The translations under genes and the position numbers were made by a program. 60,000 nucleotides of DNA from Strigamia acuminata (lineage: Eukaryota > Arthropoda > Chilopoda > Geophilomorpha > Linotaeniidae), in NCBI GenBank assembly GCA_949358305.1, contig OX442318.1, forward strand, positions 5,134,501 to 5,194,500, written 5' to 3'. The notes beneath the pieces are model-generated. The model saw only the letters and a program-made list of their open reading frames with translations, was not told the DNA's origin and did not search any database. Shown here in pieces: positions 35,267 to 45,647 of this stretch. Positions within the stretch are counted from its first letter, which is position 1, and each line of letters opens with the position of its first letter.

Positions 35267-38200
35267 ATGTCTTATCAAAGCATACTCCGAAGAAATCGTC
35301 GTGTTTTAAGAACTTTAGTCATTGATTTAATCAATGAAGGCAAGGATGTGGCACCGGAGTTTTATATCATCGTAGATCGTTCAAGAAAGTTCAGATTTAG
35401 AATTTTTTGGACAATACTTGTCATCTTCTGTTTGCTCATCTATTCTTACCAAATGTATGATCGCATCTCATACTTCATAACAAGCCCGAAGTCTGTTGAT
35501 GTGTATCAATGGAAGTTGAACCACATGGAATTCTTGCCTGTTTCTGCATGCACACAACAGAATACTTACACCATAGAGTATTTTAAAAGCAATCCCAATA
35601 AAATAGAATCCCATAAAGGCTTTGCGCCACTGACTACCATCTTAGACGATTCTGATGTTAACATGTCAAAAGTGTGGAATTTACAGTATCGTATCAACAT
35701 AATTAAAAAGATGACATTTGGAAAATCAATTTACAAGGTATAATTGTATTCATACATAAAGTCTGTTTACAAATACTTTTGATAAACTCATTGGCTATTG
35801 ATCAATTCCAGCGATTCCATTGTAGTCAGTTTTAGACATCTTTTGTAAACAGAATTTAGAATATTTATAAGTTAACTGTTAATTTTTCTTTTTGTATTAT
35901 TGAAGCCTAACAATCCTTTGGGGTTCCAACTAAAACATAGCATTACACCATGGGGTACATGCACACAAGTGACTAGTTAAGTATTACAAAACCAGGGCTT
36001 CCTAAACTGTGGATTGCAACCTAACAACACATCTGATTAATCCGATTGCTATCTTGTAATATTGTATTTTAAACTAGGTAATAGATCATTGCTAGAAGAC
36101 GAGATTACTATGCCAATAAAACTTGATGTAGAAATACCTCATGCTGATTATGGTGCTCTAACTGTACAGTATTACAGAAAAGATTTTCTTCTCGCTTAAA
36201 AGGCCGATAGATTTTGTTTATTATTATTGATAGGTATCGACTGACAAACCGTTTGATTTTCAAACCGTCTTGTTTGTGCAAGTTGGAACACAAGTAGATT
36301 TGCAGATTCAAATTACTCAAGTAAGAATAATGTACCGTACTCTCTTGAATAATCGCCAGGTGTAAATAGGCGCTGGGACTCGATTAAAAGCGGCGGCGCT
36401 GAGTGCACTGCGCTCCGCCCCGAACCGACACGACCATTTAACATTTAACATTTAACTTAAGATGACTAAGATAAGTTGGATAGTACTAATTTGATGTTGC
36501 TCTACAACTTTGTAATCGACTTTTTTGCTCCAACCTGATTGGTTTAGAAGTTAGCAAGTGAATGACCTTGAAAATGACCTTCAAGGTCAAATTTGATAAC
36601 GTCATTGGACTGCTCTCACCCAACTTCCTATACGATCGCTTCATCAAAGTTGGCCTAGATGTGATTGCTCAGGAAATATTTGGAGGGGTACAGACTTTTA
36701 GGACACCCTGTAGAATGGACATATATGTGATGTAAAATATTTCTAGGTTATAACATATTTCAAATATATTGGTTATACATTGTAACACCTTTTTTTCTTG
36801 AAAATGACCAAAGATATATCAATTCTATTGACATAGGCAATAGGGATGAGAACGGGACCAATTTTTGAGTCCCGTCCCGTCCCGTGTCCCGAAAATTTTT
36901 AATTTTTGAGTTCCGTCCCGTCCCATGTCCCGAAAATTTTGAATTTTTGAGTCCCGTCCCATCCCGTGTCCCAAAAATTTTGAATTTTTCGGGTCCCGTC
37001 CCGTCCCGTGTCCCGAAATTTCCACTTTTCCAGGCCCAAAAAACACCCGTATTAAGTAAAAAACCTGTATTATGTCGTAATACACACGTATTACGTCATA
37101 ATGCACATGTTTTACGACGTAATACACACGTTTTACGTCGAATTACGTAATACACACGTAATACCCAAGTCCCGTCCCGTCCCGAATCCCGTGGAATACC
37201 GTTTCACCCAGTCCCGTCCCGTCCCGAATCCCGTGGAATACGTTCCACCCAGTCCCGTCCCATCCCGAATCCCGCTACGGGACCGGGACCATTCCCGGTC
37301 CCGTTCTCATCCCTAGTAGGCATATACTAGTAGGAAGTCTATGGTGGGCTAACCAGTGGTGACCTTTAATTTGATCCGGAAGGTCATCTTCAAGGTCATT
37401 CACTTCTTAACTTTTAAACCGTTTAAGATACAGCAAAATTTCCAATTACAAAGTTGTAGAACACCATTGAATTAGTACTATGCAACTTATCTCAACCATC
37501 TTAAGTTGAAAAAAATGGTACGTTTCATCGAAAACAAACGCCATTCGATGAAACGGGATTCGATGAAGTGACCCGACTTCACCTAAAACACATTGAAAGG
37601 GGGCTTTTTAAATTTGATTACTTGATTATTTGATTCATTTCACTTTGTAACGGTTGAAAGAATATTTTTTTCAGGTTTACTCCTTAAGCAATAGAAAAGA
37701 TCCATGCGTGCCATTGGAAAAGTTTCTATCATGCGGTATTCAGTGTGCCATCAGCAAATATGATAACGATCCCTGCTGGTAAGATGTTTGTGTCTATTGC
37801 TACAATATATTTCTCATTATTAATTATTAGTTTACCATACTCACCAATGAGGCAATGTCATAATATCTGTAATAATTCTGAAGCAATCAAGTTGGTAAAA
37901 AAACACCAAAATAATGTGTCTGGACCAACACCCTCCACTGACTGTAACTGTACAAAAAGCTGCGACAGCCAATTGATTGATTTTTTATTTGATACTCTCA
38001 CAACTTCAAACACTTCTCAGATACGTTACCAAATATCAGATAGAGACATAACCGTGTATCAGGAAAGATGGCTCTACGAGTCAATCAGTCTATTGTCAGA
38101 CTTTGGTGGCAACCTAGGACTTTGGTTGGGATTCTCATTACTTTCTCTGACTGATTTTCTGATTAATTTGGCAAAAAGTAAGAAAAAGCAACCAAACAGT

Positions 38201-41200
38201 AACTGTAGAATACCATTCAACGAACGCCGACAAAAGTTGAAAATGTTGATTCAAAAAATGGAAGAGGAAAAAGCAGTGAGCAAACCAAGATATATTTATG
38301 CAATTTACGTCGGTTGCAGTCTACTGTGTTGTTACATGCTTCAAAATCGAATACAACAATACTTGTCACGACCAATTCAGAAAACAGTCATAATCCAAGA
38401 CCAAATTGAGGTTACATACCCCAATATAATTGTTTGTTCTGGACCACACAGTGCAAAACTCAATTACAATAAAAAACTCTATTTTGACCGTTATCTCAAG
38501 AAGAACACAAGCAAGTGTGAAGTAGATGCCTATGATCTCATAAATTTTAATAAGATAAATGTGGAAACACTTTGGAGTAAGAAATATCAAAATAATCTAA
38601 TAACTACTGAAAAATATGACGAACTTGTAAGTTACTTAGTTTTAAAAGTTTGTTTTTAAGTTTAAAAGTTTACTTAAATGAGTACAAAAAAAATGAATTA
38701 AGTGGAATAAATGACTCAATGAATGCTCCTAATACTACGTTTACATGCACTGAATAATTCGAGGAGTGAATAATTCGTGTGTTGAAATAATCCAATTGTT
38801 GTGTTTACATGACGGAAATAATTCATGATTACTTTAGGTTTTTGACCAATGGGAAGTGCGAGAAGCTATGCGCGCATGCGCAATAAAAATAATTCGAGTT
38901 CACTAAAATTAAACAACCTTCTGTGAGGAATTATTCACTACTCGAATACCGTACTGCCTTGAATAAGGGCCCGGGCGTCTATTTTTTTTTTGACTCGCCC
39001 ACCAGGCACTTATTCAAAACCAGGCGATTATTCAAGCCAGGCCTCTCTCCAAAAAAAAAGTTAAAAATAACAAGTTATAAAAAATTAGTGGCCGTATGCA
39101 CGTTTTTTCAAATTTTTTGGAGCCATACTGCTGTATTATTGGTAGAAATGCAGCAGTGAAACAATAAAGGAGTGTTAAATGGCTCATTTCTACCGTAATG
39201 TACGTGTACGGTAGACATAAAACGTCATCTAAATGAATTACAAATTTACAATAAACCTGGCGTTTAAACACACCCAGCTTTTATTCGGGCGCTTATTGGT
39301 TTTTCGGCTGACGGTTGGCCGGCGCTTAATCAAGAGCCGGCGCTTAATTACGCCCGACCCTTATTCAAGGCAGTACGGTAATCCTCAAATACCGGTAATT
39401 GTGTTTGCATGCCAGTTGTGCACACGGAATATTTCGTCTCACTCAAAATATTCCGTGCATGTAAATATAGAAATAAATAAATAGACTAACTTAAGCAAAA
39501 AATAATGGAAAAAAAATTTAAAATGAAGAGAAAACATGCACCTACTGTCTAAATAAAAAAGTTTTGATAAAACTACCTTTTTAAAACTTGTTTTCATCTA
39601 CTTTAATCAGATCCCTTTTAAATTTCTCAATCCCAATAAATCTACGTTGAACTACACGGATGGTGTTTGCACAAAACATTCATTTCGTAAGTATTCGTTA
39701 AAAATCCCTCAGGTTTAATTTGCTAATTTTTTTTCTCTTCATATTCTTTGGAAGAATCTGAGAAATTTAGAGCTATTACAGGACTTTTAATTGGGATAGT
39801 GGAAGTGGATAATATTTGCAAACCAAAAGAATCAAATGTAATTATGGTTAAATAGATCAAACTAGAAAATTGGTTTTGAAGTTCATGTTGATTTCGTGTA
39901 TCATTGTTTCAGCTTTACTTTAGTGAGCCTGGAGATCCTAATTTTCCTCACTCACTGAGTGTTCATCTGCCATCTCTGCAGACGCTCCTATTGCTAATGA
40001 GACAAATAAAGGTAAAATAAACTTTGGGTGACTTTACTAATCCACTCACGAGACCAACCGTTATTCCCAGTGTTGTATCTCGTTCACCAAATCGCAAACT
40101 TGTTCAAGTTCGCGTTCATCACCGTGTGAACTAGTTCACGTTCACATTCACTACAATTTTTTTCAAAGTGAACTAAGTTCAAGTTCATGAACTTGAACCA
40201 ATAGTTCAGTTCACTTTTCTAATTTTTTTTTAGAAAATTAAAATGTTTTTTTTTTATATGTTGTGGTTTGCAGATGGAAAAAAAACACTTTTTTTTGGAA
40301 AAGCAGTAGTTTTCATTGATTTTAATGACGAAAACAGTTGTTTTTGCCGTTTTGTTGTAAAAAGTGATCAAAATGAATGTTTTGATGATGAAAACGGCAT
40401 CAAAATGTTTAAAACCCATGCAAAAAGTTACGTTTTTGCAACGTTTTCATCATCCAACATGGTGAACGCGAACTTCGTTCAAGTTCACTCTTAAAAGTGA
40501 ACTGAATTTGTTTTTTGCGTTCACTTGTAAAAGTGAACTAGTTCGCGATCTTAGTTCGCGTTCAATACAACAACAAGTATTTTACAGTTATTATAGAATA
40601 ATATATTTATCACATGTACTATTTTGCTTCCTATATGCACTAAAGATAAGTACACAAGACTTTCAGTCTAAATATTCAGAGGCTGAATTTTCAGGTTGTC
40701 ACGCCGCAAACGAAATGATTTTGCCTGTATGTTTGGCTGTATATCCATGCACGAAAATTGTTTGATACACACAATCCGTGCACGTGTTGTAATTACAAAT
40801 GGCGACCTCTTTAAAAAAAATATTGCAGTTTGATTGTGCAAAATAAAAGGATTACAGTATTTTTAAATTCATAATTAATACTCCGTAATAAATAATAAAA
40901 TAAATTAATCAAACTTTTTTAGTATTCTGTCTTTGTATTCAGTTTCCTCCACCTCCGTCTTGTGTACGACCAGTCACTATCGATCGCATTACTAGAATGG
41001 TTTCTTTCTGGGTACTCAGAATTTGTTCGAATGTTTCCATGCACAATCACTGCTGGTCACCAGAAAGTTTCCATGTGTGGTAAGTGGAACTATGTGTACC
41101 ACGTCGACCAAAACTTCTGGCCGCAAATGGAAAGTTACCATTCAGTGCGTGGAATCGTCATGTGTACCTAGCTTTATGTGGCATATTCAAATTAGTAGGC

Positions 41201-42734
41201 GCATTCGAAAAGTCATTAAAACGAGTGTAAACGTGTTTACACTCGTTTTCACACGACATTTACACGAATTAATTCGTGTAAATGTCGTGTAAACTGGTTA
41301 AACGGAAACGGCCTGTACGCCACGTTTCCGTTTAAAATCTCCGTGCAACGAGTTTTCTCGTTGAAATCGGGTCTTGCTGGCAGCCATCTTGGATTTTCGT
41401 TAGATCGGTTGGAACGATGTCGATCGCAAGAACAATTTTTTAGCAGCTATTAGCCGCATTCTTGCGATCGAATGCGACCGATGTTCGATCGCATTTGTAC
41501 GATCGAATACGGCCGACGTTCGACCGACGTTCGGCCGCATTTGTACAATCGAATGCGGCCGACGTTCGGCCGACGTTCGGCCGCGTTTGTGCGATCTAAT
41601 GCGGCCGGTGTTCGGCCGCATTTGTGCGATTGAGGCGGCTGTTCAGCCGATTCCCGTTCGGAAATAAATATTAATAATACAAATAATTAAAATAAATTTA
41701 CATTTTATAATCATGTTTTTATAATCTCCTGTTTTTTTTTAGAGTAAAAAACAACAATAATGACTATGGTTATTATTTGGACTAATTTAATATTTACACT
41801 TGAATTTACACTACTGAATTTTACACAGAAATTTATTTTGAAACTCGAAAATTGGGTCGTTTAACTTGAAATTTACACTACCAGTTGCACTGGTCGTTTA
41901 GTGCAAATTACTTTTCGAATGCGCCTAGTGTTAAAACGTGTGTACCCCCCCAGGAGAAATTGTGATTGCATAGCACCTGGAAACATCAAGTACATGAAAG
42001 AAACCCAAAATCACCAATCATGACAAGCAGTGGGTTGTAACTAGCCAGGCCAAACTGCTCTGCCACTTCATAAATGCTTTGTCTATGCTTTCAAATGCAG
42101 TGTTGCAGTCGAAGCATTATTGAAGAGAGACATTTCTTTAATTAGTCTATTACATACTGTATAATATTACAATATTTCAGTTAGAATATGTCAACACTTT
42201 TGAAAACCCATGTACAACAAATACAACTGAACATTATCTCTGCAAACAAAATTGTTTGGCAAACAAAATGAAAAAACTCCAACTGTGCAGGTCAGAATAG
42301 AAACATTAAATACCCTGACATTATTCTGAGATTATTTTTATTTCGTGATCAGTATGCCATTTGCCGTTAAGGAGAACACCAGCATGTGCAATTCGTCATC
42401 AAGAGCAAAAGATGTGCGCAGATTGTATTACAAAACTTACTACTCGACCAATGTTGAAAAAGAATGCGGTTGTGCGAGACCATGTCAACTAATCACTTAC
42501 AAACTCATCCCGAACATTTTCCCTACATTTATTCCCGATCTATCAATGTTACTCGGCAACATCATCACAAATAAGGTGCAGTTCATGCAGGAAACCTTTC
42601 AGTATTCATTCGCGGCTTTAATCTCAGATGTGGGAAACACGTTGGGCCTCACTCTTGGAGTGTCAATGCTCATTATAATGCACTTTACGTTTAATCGCAT
42701 ACTTCCCTTTATTGAAGAAAAATATAAACAATAA
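35267..42734 (+). CDS. Two-module DEG/ENaC (ASC) channel, gene 3
   Basis: The best-preserved copy: 762 aa predicted from exons 35267-35737, 35906-35975, 36078-36127, 36234-36320, 37675-37778, 37831-38626, 39611-39686, 39755-39798, 39913-40011, 42181-42290, 42353-42734. All phases join; total 2289 nt. Topology is as in gene 2: TM1, ectodomain with GTCTQV, CNCTKSC and TM2 (GLWLGFSLLSL), about 40-residue basic linker, TM1 (YIYAIYVG), YPNIIVC, ectodomain with CGCARPC, TM2 (LGLTLGVS) and a short tail ending EEKYKQ. Exon 8 has lost the GT donor used in genes 1 and 2 (GTAATG became ATAGTG); a GTGGAA donor 3 nt later keeps the frame and adds one codon. Changes relative to gene 2 are mostly conservative. 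Known family members form trimers of single-module subunits; how a two-module chain assembles is unknown. Confidence 0.9.
36445..37515. mobile_element. Foldback element in intron 4 of gene 3
   Basis: Arms about 36452-36600 and 37370-37510 share inverted stretches such as CTACAACTTTGTAAT and GAATGACCTTGAA. They also resemble the inner arms of the element at 48850-50662 (CTACAACTTTGCAATTGAC), so both belong to one family. Confidence 0.65.
36841..37314. mobile_element. GGGATGAGAACGGGACC-ended element with CCCGT repeats
   Basis: Inverted ends TAGGGATGAGAACGGGACC and complement. TAGGCA occurs on both sides as a possible target duplication. The interior is mostly CCCGTCCCGTGTCCCGAAAA-type tandem units. 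ORFs here are repeat-derived. Confidence 0.7.
38737..39466. mobile_element. TGTTTACATGCA MITE in intron 6 of gene 3
   Basis: Homologous to 18316-18583 but split by the nested element at 38949. Confidence 0.65.
38949..39378. mobile_element. 430-bp nested MITE with TA duplication
   Basis: Inverted ends CCGTACTGCCTTGAATAAG and complement. TA at 38947-38948 and 39379-39380; the gene 2 homologue near 18515 is uninterrupted. A fragment of the family starts at about 36332. Confidence 0.8.
40067..40572. mobile_element. GTTCACTTTTAAAAGTGAAC-rich element, possibly hAT
   Basis: Begins CAGTGTTGTATCTCGTTCAC and ends with an imperfect complement near TTCAATACAACAAC. Both ends are full of GAACT/GTTCAC words. 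A fragment is at 31730-31905. It lies in intron 9 of gene 3. Confidence 0.55.
41196..41927. mobile_element. 732-bp TIR element with a GATCGAATGCGGCCGACGTT array
   Basis: Inverted ends TAGGCGCATTCGAAAAGT and complement, bounded by TA. The interior has a GC-rich degenerate tandem array at about 41405-41640 and palindromic ACGAGTGTAAACGTGTTTAC at 41221. Confidence 0.75.
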
Positions 42735-42735
42735 A
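42730..42735 (+). terminator. AATAAA overlapping the stop codon of gene 3
   Basis: Same arrangement as gene 1: CAA TAA A. Confidence 0.5.
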
Positions 42736-42903
42736 AAACACTAAACATCAAAGCCCTCACACTATCAGCACCAATTGCATTTTGCATACTTGTCGTCACC
42801 GGCAAAAACATGATTTTCTTGCGGGGACGGTCTACAAATGTCTTTCAGCACCGATTCTCGGCATCCAACTTGCCAAGAAATACTTTCAATGCATTGCACA
42901 CTA

Positions 42904-43126
42904 TACTCAAAACCACCACAACGTTGACTTATTGTTTGAGCCGTATCACTGGTGTAGTGGCACAAAAAAAGTAGCTCATAACACCATATTTGTAAAAAAC
43001 TCCAGACATTGTGATCGATTACCAACATTGTTAAAGGCACAGAACTACTTTTCCACGTAGTAGAACACAGTACACAGTTAGGCGTAAACCTGCTGGAATA
43101 GGTCAACGTTGTGGTGGTTTTGAGTA
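42904..43126. mobile_element. 223-bp MITE with TA duplication
   Basis: Perfect ends TACTCAAAACCACCACAACG and complement. TA at 42902-42903 and 43127-43128; uninterrupted homologues around 6995, 25010 and 32130. Confidence 0.85.
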
Positions 43127-43181
43127 TACTTTGACCCATTCCGCAACTCGACCAGAATATATTACAGAAAATCAACTCGCA

Positions 43182-43246
43182 CAACACACAACACCGCACA
43201 ACACACAACACCGCACAACACACAACACCGCACAACACACAACACC
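43182..43246. repeat. 17-bp tandem repeat, 4 units
   Basis: ACAACACACAACACCGC units. The other array flanks have a single unit, so this is a local expansion. Confidence 0.9.
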
Positions 43247-44155
43247 GTTGTCAAGTTATGGGAGAAAAACCTCTTTTTTCACAGACTAAATTTGCCTCAA
43301 AAGTCAGCTTTTTAGCCGTATCTCGCCAACGGTGCATACTATGAAAATTTTCATGACGGAAAGGGATTCCTCAGCTGATTTCTGATCCGTTACTTTTCCT
43401 GTGCCTCCTAAGCAGTCTCTGTTCATAGCGATTGATTTAGAATAGACTTAAGATTTTAGATTGTTTAGAACATAAAATCCTGTAGACTTTTATTCTTATT
43501 TATTGTGATATCTGATTGTGATTGTCATTTGAATTAAATTCATAACTTCTGGATATTCAAACTCTCGAATTTCAAACTTGAATAAAAAAAAAATTATTTT
43601 AAACCTATTTGCTGTCTAAAAAAACAAACACTCAAAAAAATCTCTATTTGTTTTTACTGTTGGGTCGTATTCACGTGTAGCCATCTCAGACCGCATGCGG
43701 TCCGCGAGCCGCTGGTTGTTTGAACTGAAGTTTTGACATATTTTTCAAAATAAAATTGTCAGTTTTTATTAATTTTTAAAATAAAGTTTAGAAATGCTTT
43801 CCATTGAACAGCTATTTTAAAATGATTTCCGCTTCCGTTTTCGTTCATTCCCAAAACTGGCAACGCCATTCGATTTCCAACCCTTTACTACCCGTGAATC
43901 CAAATTTTGGAGATGATCTGAGAGGTGGCCCATTAAGTATAATTATTCCATAAATAGCTTTATCATAAAAACAAATGTGATTACTTTATGTAAGTCACGA
44001 AACATTTCATTACTACTGTGTAATTCCTCGTATTCCGTTTTCCATTAAATTTTAAAGTGCTCATTTTTATTACAGCAATTAGAGTGGTCGATTGAAGTGA
44101 TAACAAAAACGACAGCAAGAAAGAATCAACCCAATGCACAACACCAATAGCTATA

Positions 44156-44554
44156 CTCTTGTCAACTCCACGATAAGCCTCAAACCCATTGGCCTAGTCT
44201 AATTACTACTAACTGTACACTGTGTACTACCACCAGAAAAAGTAGTTTTGTATTTTTTTAAATCTTTTTGATTATTATAATGATTAAATTGATTTAAATG
44301 TATTTGTATATTATAATCAAATGTTTTTTCCATCCATAAAATTAAGTTTTATTCTGTTTTTAATTCAATATACATGTGTGTTCAGTTTATTGGTTGCTTT
44401 GTCAGGAAAACAAACAATTTTTGAATTATTTTTTTCGATTACAATGTCTGTACATCAAGTGCAATTCTGGTGGTTTGGTCTACTTTTTTGTGTCACTACA
44501 CAAGTGAAATGGCTCGGCCAATGGGAGTGAGGCTTATCTTGGAGTTGACAAGAG
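44156..44554. mobile_element. 399-bp MITE of the CTCTTGT family
   Basis: Inverted ends CTCTTGTCAACTCCACGATAAG and approximate complement, flanked by TA. It shares the CATTGGCC subterminal motif. Confidence 0.75.
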
Positions 44555-44997
44555 TATAGCGGTAACCAAGTTCAATATTCAGCAAGAAAGTCGGGAAACC
44601 CGTATATTTACAATACAGTAAATATACTTTTGATTCTGCACCGTAATGTTTTTTTTTTTAAAAAAATACCAATTTAAATTTTGTTAAATTGGCATAAATA
44701 ATAAAGGCACACCCAATTCGGTTTTGACACTGTACAGATGGGAAAATTTTTTCCCAAAGTTTAAATCTAATTTTAAAAATCCACTTCTACTTACTTGCTA
44801 TCACCGGCAGAAACATCATTTTCTACTCTCCGAATGTCTTTCAAAAGTTGGTCGTGAATTCTCTCATAATGGTCGGCAGGTTATCGAGTTTAGATGATTT
44901 TTGGGGCTTTTCGTGCGTGTAAGTGATGGTATTGGAGCCTAAAACGAGAAATAAATGAAAATTATTTAAATTTTGGTTTATTCTGTGATTATAGTAC

Positions 44998-45290
44998 CTT
45001 CCTTGATTTTGGCCTCGTTTTCGCTCTTTTGGCGCTTCTTAGTTGCTTCGGTTTTTCCAAACGACTGACGAACAAAAAAATTCACACTTTTATCAATTAA
45101 TCTAAATTAAAATTGACTTAAATCGAAATTACCTTGGAATTAAATCGCACGGAGATTCAATTTGATTGAGCGCCGGATCCAATCCGATCTTGGATCTGCG
45201 ATCCACGCACTCGTCGTTGGGTATTTGAATAAAATCTTCTATTAAAACCCAGATATCCTCCAGCTTTAACCCCGACTCGTTAACATCGAT
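44998..45290 (-). pseudogene. XTBD-domain gene copy, inactivated
   Basis: Two-exon homologue of the gene at 51552-51868: exon 45290-45133, then 45064-44998. The position of the start codon reads ATC instead of ATG, and a G is missing in exon 2 (near 45046) relative to the intact copy, which shifts the frame before TKKRQKSENEAKIKE. The XTBD core (WVLIEDFIQIPNDECVDRRS) remains legible. It lies just downstream of the NKRF-like gene and so arose from a segmental duplication of its 5' exons or of the mini-gene. Confidence 0.7.
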
Positions 45291-45647
45291 TACTATGCGA
45301 TGAATTTTACACAAACTATGTAATAAATCAGCCCTGGTCTGCACAAAATGCGTCAACTAAAAAACGACGACTTCAAAACTTCCACCATTGTCCGTTTCCG
45401 CTTTTCACCACCAGATAGAAATATCGCCAGCACCGATTAATAACTAGAGGATCTCTCCTGGGATCTCTTAAATATTATAAAAGTTCCGTTTTATTTCAAA
45501 AAATGAAAAAAAAACGCCTTTAAAATTTATTTTTTTCAAACAATAAAAACTACACAAATAATAACACAACTATATTAAAAAAAAAATTCACAATTTTCTC
45601 ACCAGATTACTCAAATTAAGCTCCAAATTTAAATTGGTGTTTACTGT

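Larger units (their letters stand above)
42736..44155. repeat. Array unit: 3' flank of gene 3
   Basis: Homologous to 6829-8100 with the MITE at 42904 inserted. From about 43830 it becomes unique. No gene seen. Confidence 0.65.

Noticed and set aside
36825-37316. ORFs full of PVPSRVPK or DGTGRD repeats
   Set aside because: They arise from the CCCGT-rich tandem interior of a transposon.
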